Assembly: GCA_003151215.1 (NCBI GenBank) | Contig: PLXB01000005.1 | Coordinates: forward strand, 1-5,135 | Origin: Ignavibacteriota bacterium | GTDB lineage: Bacteria > Bacteroidota > Kapaibacteriia > Palsa-1295 | DNA length: 5,135 nucleotides | Direction: 5' to 3' | Shown: positions 1 to 5,135 of the stretch, one piece after another | Layout: each line of letters starts with the position of its first letter | Numbering within the stretch: position 1 is the stretch's first letter | The notes under the pieces: generated by a model | What the model was told of the DNA's origin: nothing | What the model saw: only the letters and a program-made list of their open reading frames with translations | Database searches by the model: none | Program-made: the position numbers and the translations under genes

Positions 1-449
1 AGCTTGTCATACTGATCGGCAAGAGCGCTGACCTTCACACGCAAATCCGAGTTCACCGGCGCGAGTGGCTCGACGGCTGTGTTCAAAGCCTCGATGAGAT
101 AAGGACCGTAATGCTTTCCGATTGCATTCTTATGCTTGCTTTTGAGCATTGCCTCGAGCATTGTCGAATTCCCGGCATCGCTTGCGGGTACGACTTCTTC
201 CCGAAGATACTTATCGGCCTCGTCCCATTCCTTATTTTTCATGTCCTTCGAATGGGCGTAGCTGATACGGCTGGCTTCTCCGGAGATATAAGCTTGTAGC
301 GCATTCCATTCGCCGTATAGCGCGATCCACGCCTCCGAGGAATTCGATTGTTCGGCTGCTTCCAGCCGGCCAGTCAGCTTGGCAAACTCTTGTTCGATAA
401 ATTCTTTCGTTAACTTCTGAGGGCGGTTTGGGTAATGTTTATAGGTCAT
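1..449 (-). CDS. M3-family oligoendopeptidase (PepF-like), N-terminal fragment
   Basis: Only the first 149 codons are in the window; the gene runs off the left edge. The reading frame is open from ATG at 447-449, starting MTYKHYPNRPQKLTKEFIEQ. An in-frame TAG lies four codons upstream, so this is the most upstream possible start. The fragment resembles the helical N-terminal region of M3 oligoendopeptidases: a W.ALYGEWNAL helix, a short link, then a stretch like 'Y...S.D...KEWDEADKYLREEVVP', and finally 'PLAPVNSDLRVKVSALADQYDKL', which matches the usual step before the catalytic domain. The zinc-binding HEXXH motif would be far beyond the edge, so activity cannot be judged. Family members are about 560-600 residues, cytoplasmic, and cleave short peptides. 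No signal peptide is visible, in contrast to the neighbouring hydrolase. The ATG has no good ribosome binding site directly before it; an 18-codon leader ORF overlaps it. Recognition is from overall pattern, not from a catalytic motif. Confidence 0.68.
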   Translation of the reverse strand, partial: MTYKHYPNRPQKLTKEFIEQEFAKLTGRLEAAEQSNSSEAWIALYGEWNALQAYISGEASRISYAHSKDMKNKEWDEADKYLREEVVPASDAGNSTMLEAMLKSKHKNAIGKHYGPYLIEALNTAVEPLAPVNSDLRVKVSALADQYDK

Positions 450-495
450 TCTGCAGGTCTATTGTCGCGCAACAAGATGCGTATGGAAATGGCAT
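439..495 (-). CDS. Possible 18-codon leader ORF overlapping the peptidase start
   Basis: An ATG at 493-495 opens an ORF encoding MPFPYASCCATIDLQNDL, with TAA at 439-441. Its end overlaps the beginning of the peptidase frame by 11 bases (439-449), so ribosomes finishing it would sit on the peptidase ATG. The only convincing Shine-Dalgarno sequence nearby (AAAAGGAG, 507-514) precedes this ATG with an 11-base gap, longer than ideal, whereas the peptidase ATG has only CTGCAGA before it. This suggests translational coupling, or the short ORF could be chance and the AAAAGGAG unused. No known leader-peptide family is recognised. Confidence 0.3.
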   Translation of the reverse strand: MPFPYASCCATIDLQNDL

Positions 496-506
496 GTGTT
501 TTCAAG

Positions 507-514
507 CTCCTTTT
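507..514 (-). promoter_or_regulatory. Shine-Dalgarno-like AAAAGGAG upstream of the peptidase
   Basis: Read on the minus strand, AAAAGGAG is complementary to the 3' end of 16S rRNA. It is 11 bases from the leader-ORF ATG (495) and 57 bases from the peptidase ATG (449), so it cannot serve the peptidase directly. It is the best such sequence in either intergenic gap. Confidence 0.4.
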
Positions 515-525
515 ATAAATCGAAG

Positions 526-533
526 AAAAATTA
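526..533 (-). promoter_or_regulatory. Weak candidate Bacteroidota-type -7 box for the peptidase
   Basis: On the minus strand TAATTTTT matches seven of eight positions of the Bacteroidota sigma-factor -7 consensus TAnnTTTG. A T-run (about 551-555 on the plus strand as A's) lies at roughly the distance expected for the -33 element, but no clean TTTG or TTG is there. The location between the hydrolase stop and the leader ORF is right for a peptidase promoter. AT-rich intergenic DNA gives such matches by chance, so this is only a candidate. Confidence 0.22.
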
Positions 534-579
534 ACACTCACCGCCTGATAAAAAGTTGACACGATGATATTGTCGAACC

Positions 580-595
580 AATCAGAAAGCTGATT
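580..595 (-). terminator. Weak hairpin just after the hydrolase stop codon
   Basis: AATCAG and CTGATT form a six-pair stem around a CTTT loop, starting two bases after the hydrolase TAG (598-600). The stem has only two G-C pairs and no strong U-run follows, so it would be a poor intrinsic terminator. It may instead be a chance stem or a 3'-end stabiliser. Confidence 0.25.
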
Positions 596-597
596 AT

Positions 598-3321
598 CTA
601 CTCTATTACCAGCGAAACGATTGGAAGTTCGAGTGTTTGGCCATCGTCAACAGAGATCAGAGCTCGAACGAAGTAGGTCCCTGGCAAGAAATCGTTCGCT
701 GACATAGCACTGTGAAATTCTCCATTAAGCACTTTCCCGTTCAGAGCTGTCTCACAAGGCCGCCCCATAACATGATAGAGCCGTATAGATATATCTCCTG
801 AAAGGAATCGATATTTTTCGCCGGTGAGTGTGACAACAACCGTAGTAGAAGATAACCCGGAGAGGGGATTTGGATAAATACGAACGCTCGCAGATAAAGA
901 GGCGTCGTCCTGAAAGACATTATTCGATTCTTGCGGATTAAGTTCGATGGCATCCAGCCAAAGAAGATTTCCAGATGCGCCATTATCAACACCTAAGTAT
1001 GTTAGACGCATAATGTGAGAGCCGGAATTCAAGAGTATCTTTGCGGTTCCTTGGACATCTGGAACTGGCGGATCATCAGCAACTCGGTATCCGTCTATGT
1101 CCAGCAAGTACATGCCGTCTATGCTAATACCATATTTCCCATAATTATGACCATAAGCACCATGGAGAGCGAGCGTATAAATACCGGAGTCAGGAAGAGT
1201 AAAATTTAATTCAAAGTAGCCTCCTACGGTGTCTGGAGAAAATTGAACCACTTCCTGCTTGCTCCATCGCGCGTTCCACCATGGGCAAAGGTTCATCGTT
1301 GAGACTGTTCCGCTTAATGTACTTTCGATGTGCAAATCTTCAGCTTCTTTCCAAACGCGAGAGGTCACGTGTACAGTATCGGGTGAAACAACTTCATTCC
1401 CGGAAGTTCTGATGGATAGCGCGTATGCTCCTGCAGATAAATTTGGAATAAGAACCATTGCATGAACTTCCCCTTTTAAGTCTCTATACCAACTTCGAAG
1501 CGGAGCTTCCACATCACCAATATAGAAAGAGCTTACTGGACTATTCGTAAATCCCCATCCCATAAGAGACAGACTGTCACCTGGAGATATTGATAAATTA
1601 CTCGAGTCACAATACACTCTCACTACCAAGCTATTCAAAGCATGAATTGTTGTCTCGCTCGAGACTCCATTCACGGTCAGATTATAGTCTCCAGCCTGAA
1701 TTGAAGATGGAATTTGGAGGGTAGCTATAACTTTCCCTTCCGAGTCACATTGAACTTCACCGATGACGTTTGAGCCGAGGCTAACTCTCAGTGATTGCAA
1801 TGGTAGGTATGAAGAAGCATGGAAGACAAATGAATCACCAATGACTACGGAATCCCCGTCCACCCAGCACGGTGACCAACTTGAATAAAAATACGCGACT
1901 GTCCGGTAGTCACAATGCACGTCATTATTATTTCCGTGCTGAAAAATGAAGTCGATTGACTTTCGAAAGTCGATGGCATCTAATATGTGAAAACGGTAAA
2001 AGCTGTACCACTTCTGCGTGCATCCGGCGAAAGGATGTGAAAATTCACCATCCGAAAAATACCAGCCACCATCGAAGTAGTCCTCTGTGCCGGTGTATCG
2101 AAAGGATAGTGCTGGATTAGAATCTATCGTAAAGGCAGGATCTCCCTCAAGAGCACATGAGTATTGGTTGCCTGGGATTGACATATTAAGCCCAACCAAA
2201 CGGCCTGCTCCTTTCCAATGCAGCACAGGATGATAGACGCCGTATCGGGTAGGGCTCGTCTCGCTAAATACTCCGTGAAAGTATCCAGTGGTATGTATAT
2301 CAATCGAGGTATCCTGCAAAGCAATGCCCGAGACAATGCCAATAGGCTGACTGGATCTATTAATACATACTATCCGGGCTCTTTTTCCGAATGGCATGGG
2401 GAAGTAGATATGGAAACCATCAGTTTGTGAGGAGGAAATTGGCAACGAATTGATATTCACAAAGCCTGCGCCCTGGCCGAAGAAATCCGCCAGAGGCGCT
2501 GAGACTGATGCCGAATCCGAACCGTCCCAGAAAATCTGTAGCCAGAGTGAATCCCATGAATCACTCCATGCAGAAGGTTTGATAGATAAATTTCTGATGA
2601 TGTGCGATCCATGCACATCCCAAATGGTGGAAGAGGAAGCTGGGCCTATAGTTATTGCCGTATCAAGTTGAAGACGCCAATTATCCCCCCATGCTCTTCC
2701 CTCGGTAATTTGCCCCGCCTTATTTTGGAGGTCTATAAGCTCCTGAGAAGGGTTTGCAGCACTGAATCCAACCTCTGCACTCGGAAGCCTTCGCCATGCA
2801 ATTGCATAGAATAAATTATTACCAGGAGATTTATAGGTAATCCGAAAATTTCGCTGATAAGGAAGCTGGACATCGCAGAAAAAACCTCCAGAGGAAATTG
2901 AATCAAATGGCGGTGCAAAGATGCCGTTTGGTTGTTCGAAAATACTTCTGAACGTTCCTGATCGAATGAGGCTGCCATCCACCCAGATACAGACAAAAGT
3001 TGTGGAGTCCGGGTCGCCTATCGTACCCCAAATATGTGAAATGATCCCCGATCCTGTGTCGCCCGCGATAATATTAGACCCATCGGTAGAGTCAATGACC
3101 GAAGGGATGCCATGCCCATTGCGATAAGTCAATGGGAATAGGGCATTGGTGTCTGTTGCGGCTAATGAAAGGGGGGCAAGTACAACGTTATATGGTATAT
3201 TCTGAGCCACTGCCGGGCGAAGCAACGCTGTGGTCAGATAAACGAATACGGTACAAATATATAATCTAAAAATTATCACGCGTGGCCAGGTCATGGAAAT
3301 TTTCAAAAGGCTGACACGCAT
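598..3321 (-). CDS. Secreted DUF2961/GH172 glycoside hydrolase with Ig-like, CBM6/35-like and T9SS sorting domains
   Basis: This 907-residue protein is complete. Residues 1-39 look like a signal peptide (basic start, hydrophobic core around 20-34, AVA-Q cleavage site). Residues about 45-485 are DUF2961/GH172: DSTDGSN and GSGIISHIW early, DFFGQG (279-284), YFPMPF (306-311), LEGD (391-394), GTEDYFDGGWYF (411-422), YRFHILD and HGNNND (462-467). Glu392 and Glu413 lie 21 residues apart, the same separation as the nucleophile and acid/base Glu that I recall for the bifidobacterial difructose dianhydride I enzyme. Known family activities are alpha-D-fructofuranosidase/DFA I synthase-hydrolase and exo-alpha-D-arabinofuranosidase; the substrate here cannot be read from sequence. 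Two similar Ig-like domains follow (about 486-565 and 568-655), then a CBM6/35-like domain beginning EAED and ending LDAIEL (658-795), then a type A T9SS sorting domain (about 809-907) with IYPNP and LPGTYFVR. It is probably exported by Sec, then secreted by T9SS and possibly anchored on the surface. ATG at 3321 has no Shine-Dalgarno sequence; Met10 (ATG at 3294) is an alternative that would still leave a good signal peptide. Confidence 0.9.
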   Translation of the reverse strand: MRVSLLKISMTWPRVIIFRLYICTVFVYLTTALLRPAVAQNIPYNVVLAPLSLAATDTNALFPLTYRNGHGIPSVIDSTDGSNIIAGDTGSGIISHIWGTIGDPDSTTFVCIWVDGSLIRSGTFRSIFEQPNGIFAPPFDSISSGGFFCDVQLPYQRNFRITYKSPGNNLFYAIAWRRLPSAEVGFSAANPSQELIDLQNKAGQITEGRAWGDNWRLQLDTAITIGPASSSTIWDVHGSHIIRNLSIKPSAWSDSWDSLWLQIFWDGSDSASVSAPLADFFGQGAGFVNINSLPISSSQTDGFHIYFPMPFGKRARIVCINRSSQPIGIVSGIALQDTSIDIHTTGYFHGVFSETSPTRYGVYHPVLHWKGAGRLVGLNMSIPGNQYSCALEGDPAFTIDSNPALSFRYTGTEDYFDGGWYFSDGEFSHPFAGCTQKWYSFYRFHILDAIDFRKSIDFIFQHGNNNDVHCDYRTVAYFYSSWSPCWVDGDSVVIGDSFVFHASSYLPLQSLRVSLGSNVIGEVQCDSEGKVIATLQIPSSIQAGDYNLTVNGVSSETTIHALNSLVVRVYCDSSNLSISPGDSLSLMGWGFTNSPVSSFYIGDVEAPLRSWYRDLKGEVHAMVLIPNLSAGAYALSIRTSGNEVVSPDTVHVTSRVWKEAEDLHIESTLSGTVSTMNLCPWWNARWSKQEVVQFSPDTVGGYFELNFTLPDSGIYTLALHGAYGHNYGKYGISIDGMYLLDIDGYRVADDPPVPDVQGTAKILLNSGSHIMRLTYLGVDNGASGNLLWLDAIELNPQESNNVFQDDASLSASVRIYPNPLSGLSSTTVVVTLTGEKYRFLSGDISIRLYHVMGRPCETALNGKVLNGEFHSAMSANDFLPGTYFVRALISVDDGQTLELPIVSLVIE

Positions 3322-3333
3322 TTAAAGATTGAA

Positions 3334-3350
3334 GACATTTAGTTAATGTC
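3334..3350 (-). promoter_or_regulatory. Small hairpin in the leader of the hydrolase gene
   Basis: GACATT and AATGTC form a six-pair stem with a five-base loop, ending 12 bases before the hydrolase ATG. It abuts and shares base 3350 with the larger palindrome, so the outermost pair of one must open for the other to close fully. It could affect initiation in an mRNA lacking a Shine-Dalgarno sequence. It is AT-rich and may be chance. Confidence 0.25.
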
Positions 3351-3383
3351 ATATTAGCCGAGGGCATGCCCTCGGCTAATATG
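3350..3383 (-). terminator. Perfect 34-bp palindrome, probable intrinsic terminator between the two T9SS genes
   Basis: Each 17-base arm reads CATATTAGCCGAGGGCA followed directly by its exact reverse complement. As RNA it would form a strong stem, GC-rich in the centre (GCCGAGGG/CCCTCGGC) with a CATG tetraloop at the tip and AT-rich at the base. It begins 13 bases after the TAA of the tail-fibre-like gene (3397-3399) and ends 28 bases before the hydrolase ATG. The 3' arm ends TAATATG and no clean U-run follows, so efficiency as a rho-independent terminator is uncertain. A partial terminator, a 3'-end stabiliser or a protein-binding palindrome are alternatives. Confidence 0.6.
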
Positions 3384-3396
3384 GGAATAGGTATCC

Positions 3397-5135
3397 TTAC
3401 TTAATCACCGTCATTTTCTTGGCCGCATAGTGCATTCCATCAGCAACAATGGAATAGAGGTAAGTACCTGATCTGAGCATTGAAGCTCCTACTGTCAAGC
3501 TACCATTACCTCGACCATCAATTAACTGAGTGTATACATTGTGACCAAGCTGATCTGTTACAACCAGTGCTGCTTGCATAATATTCATCGGTAAAAAATA
3601 TGAAATGCTGGTTGATTCGCTAAAAGGGTTAGGATCATTTTGAAAGAATTGAATGCTCTGGTTTTCACCGTTTGGTTCTATAGCAATCGGTAAAGTCGAA
3701 GATGTAGTCGATACTGCATATTTTAGATTTTTGATCTCCGCTTCGAGCTCGCTGATTTTTGCGGAGAGTGTAGCAATCGTTTCACCATCAGCATCTCCGC
3801 CGTCATGCTGCTCAGCAGCAGTGCAGCAATACCTCAGGATAACGTCGCCAGTAGCTGGGTTAATTGATAACACCATGCCGTTCGAAGCTGCCGGAGTAGC
3901 TCCCGCAAGATCAGCGAGCCTTAAACCGCTTACATTACTAGGAGTTAATACAGGTTGGCCACTTGAGTTGAGGGGAATGACATCAGCCGGCCCTGGCAAA
4001 CCAGCTGTATTACCACGAAGAATATCAACTCTGTTTCCTGGTGTCCATGATGCTGGTGGAATTCTTGGAGTCGTATTATAAGCGGGGATCGTGCCGAACC
4101 CGGTACTACCCCCTCCCTCAATCCTTACTGCGGGGACCTGCTCGAATGCTGTTCCTACCGCTTCACCTCCTCCCATTGAGATAAAATCATCGTGTGGCGT
4201 TGTAGCGGCATTATCACCAATCATCACCCGGAGTTCTGACTTGTCGACACCATAATTGACTCTGGCAATCCATAGTGGATCACTATTGTCCTTGTCATAT
4301 CCAGTTTCAAGGACGCTTCCGGAGAATAATATTCCATTTTCATAGGGTGGATATTGATTCGCCGGAACCCTTGTCCCGGTAGTACTTACATCTCCAATTC
4401 TAAAATTTCCTTCTTTAAGGAACGCTCCACGTATGGTGTCCTCTGTACGGAACATAATAGCATGGTTATCAGTCGTTCCAAGGAAGTTGACTGTCGTATC
4501 GGTACTTGAATTGCCCTTTAAAAGCCAAGCAATACCATTTGGATCTGACCAGAGTGGGGCAGTACTCGCGCCTTGCGAGACTAAGATTTTCCCTGTTGAA
4601 CCAGGGTCATTGTTTGGCATTAAAGCTTGGCTAAACTTTAGGTTTCCTACGATGTCTAATGCCTGAGAGGGAGTAGACGTATTTATACCAACGCCCTCAT
4701 TGACGATACGCATCTTTTCGATGATATTCGTCTTTTGTAAGGAGCCGTTACCATTAATCGCAAAAGCGAGCCCTCCACGATAACCGCCGAAGTCAGTCGA
4801 ATATATGAGGCCAGGTCGCCATTCATTGGGATCCGAATGGGCATTGCTCCAGAACTCTATCTGCCCCTTTCCAAATCCTTGAGTGTTTGTTGCAGACTGG
4901 AGTCGAAAAACGGTTTGGTCCCCGTTTGTGGATAGAGAGTATAGGTTAAGTAGAGCGAGCGGACTAATTGTCCCAATACCAGTCCACCCTTGAACGGAGA
5001 GACCATTTGTTGGCCCCGTAGTTGAAGTGCCAGCGAAGCCAGAGCCAATGAGTGTTGCCCCCGCTACTTCCAACGGGTTTGAAATGCCTGAAGATACCTG
5101 AATACCGACCTTAGACGTAGTTGTTAAAGGATTTG
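3397..5135 (-). CDS. Tail-fibre-like repeat protein with coiled coil and T9SS sorting domain, 5' end missing
   Basis: The frame is open from the right edge to TAA at 3397-3399; 578 full codons are visible and the true start lies outside. A TTG at 5071-5073 is not the start, because the frame continues upstream as NPLTTTSKVGIQVSSGISNP, itself a repeat unit. Several degenerate VGIGT..P..LDI.G repeats are visible (near 5115-5050, 4985-4945, 4697-4645 and 4098-4020), like those of phage tail-fibre-type proteins abundant in Bacteroidota. The central part has ALMPNNDPGSTGKILVSQG, then AWLLKGNSSTDTTVNFLGTTDN, then SNGMVLSINPATGDVIL, all familiar from that group. Next come a Cys-Cys pair, an acidic His/Asp-rich linker, a three-heptad coiled coil (3721-3783) and a type A T9SS domain (about 3397-3654) with NDPNPFSESTSISYFLP and LRSGTYLYSI, ending KKMTVIK. 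No S74 intramolecular chaperone domain is seen at the C-terminus. It is likely a secreted or surface multimeric fibrous protein; its ligand is unknown. Confidence 0.85.
   Translation of the reverse strand, partial: NPLTTTSKVGIQVSSGISNPLEVAGATLIGSGFAGTSTTGPTNGLSVQGWTGIGTISPLALLNLYSLSTNGDQTVFRLQSATNTQGFGKGQIEFWSNAHSDPNEWRPGLIYSTDFGGYRGGLAFAINGNGSLQKTNIIEKMRIVNEGVGINTSTPSQALDIVGNLKFSQALMPNNDPGSTGKILVSQGASTAPLWSDPNGIAWLLKGNSSTDTTVNFLGTTDNHAIMFRTEDTIRGAFLKEGNFRIGDVSTTGTRVPANQYPPYENGILFSGSVLETGYDKDNSDPLWIARVNYGVDKSELRVMIGDNAATTPHDDFISMGGGEAVGTAFEQVPAVRIEGGGSTGFGTIPAYNTTPRIPPASWTPGNRVDILRGNTAGLPGPADVIPLNSSGQPVLTPSNVSGLRLADLAGATPAASNGMVLSINPATGDVILRYCCTAAEQHDGGDADGETIATLSAKISELEAEIKNLKYAVSTTSSTLPIAIEPNGENQSIQFFQNDPNPFSESTSISYFLPMNIMQAALVVTDQLGHNVYTQLIDGRGNGSLTVGASMLRSGTYLYSIVADGMHYAAKKMTVIK
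3721..3783 (-). other. Regular heptad coiled coil in the tail-fibre-like protein
   Basis: The stretch ETIATLSAKISELEAEIKNL has Ile and Leu alternating at spacings 3-4-3-4-3 (I, L, I, L, I, L), with charged and polar residues between them. This is a nearly ideal short coiled coil, probably the multimerisation segment between the repeat region and the sorting domain. Ile at a and Leu at d favours dimers in model peptides, although fibre proteins of this kind are often trimers. Confidence 0.75.

Noticed and set aside
111..299. 62-codon plus-strand ORF opposite the peptidase
   Set aside because: Antisense shadow of the peptidase N-terminus, with no start signal or motif.
1..449. Peptidase fragment as a pseudogene
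   Set aside because: The frame is intact to the edge with no stop or frameshift; it is cut only by the window boundary.
556..584. Plus-strand TTGACA suggesting a rightward promoter
   Set aside because: No acceptable -10 sequence at the right spacing, and there is no plus-strand gene for it to serve.
741..992. 83-codon minus-strand ORF inside the hydrolase gene
   Set aside because: It is an alternative frame of the sorting and CBM-like domains; the hydrolase frame carries the recognisable motifs.
1958..1971. Perfect 14-bp palindrome GACTTTCGAAAGTC
   Set aside because: It lies inside the GH172 core, where the encoded residues (DFRKS) fit a family-conserved segment; it is most likely a product of codon choice.
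3653..4081. 142-codon plus-strand ORF antisense to the tail-fibre-like gene
   Set aside because: It lies entirely opposite a gene with strong protein-level motifs, shows no recognisable domain, and its composition is that expected from a complementary frame.
5071..5073. TTG as the start of the tail-fibre-like gene
   Set aside because: The same frame stays open to the window edge and encodes another repeat unit upstream, so the start is outside.

Overview
The window holds parts of three genes, all read from the minus strand, and no RNA genes, CRISPR arrays, insertion sequences or phage recombinases that I can see. In transcription order (right to left) they are: a large repeat-containing, tail-fibre-like secreted protein whose 5' end lies beyond base 5135; a complete 907-residue secreted glycoside hydrolase of the DUF2961/GH172 family; and the first 149 codons of an M3-family oligoendopeptidase (PepF-like) whose catalytic part lies to the left of base 1.

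Two of the three proteins end in a type A sorting domain of the type IX secretion system (T9SS). This places the organism in the Bacteroidota / Ignavibacteriota / Kapaibacteriota side of the FCB group, where that system is found. The tail-fibre-like protein carries phrases common in that group: degenerate VGIGT..P..LDI.G repeats, an ALMPN..PGSTGK segment and a SNG.VLS..P.TGDVIL segment. The GH172 gene has no Shine-Dalgarno sequence, which also fits, although a purine-rich AAAAGGAG sits upstream of the peptidase. I cannot name a genus.

Layout: bases 1-449, peptidase N-terminus; 450-597, intergenic, with a weak hairpin after the hydrolase stop, an AT-rich promoter-like stretch, a good Shine-Dalgarno sequence and an 18-codon leader ORF overlapping the peptidase start; 598-3321, GH172 hydrolase; 3322-3396, short intergenic dominated by a perfect 34-bp palindrome (probable terminator) and a second small hairpin; 3397-5135, tail-fibre-like T9SS cargo.

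The two T9SS cargo genes may form one surface or secreted module: a multimeric fibrous protein and a modular hydrolase carrying two Ig-like domains and a CBM6/35-like domain, likely acting on fructan- or D-arabinan-type furanosides outside the cell. The peptidase is probably a cytoplasmic housekeeping enzyme and need not be functionally linked. I see no clear evidence for a wholly new system. The most interesting points are the hydrolase domain architecture, the cysteine pair beside a regular heptad coiled coil in the fibre protein, the large palindrome, and the overlapping leader ORF.
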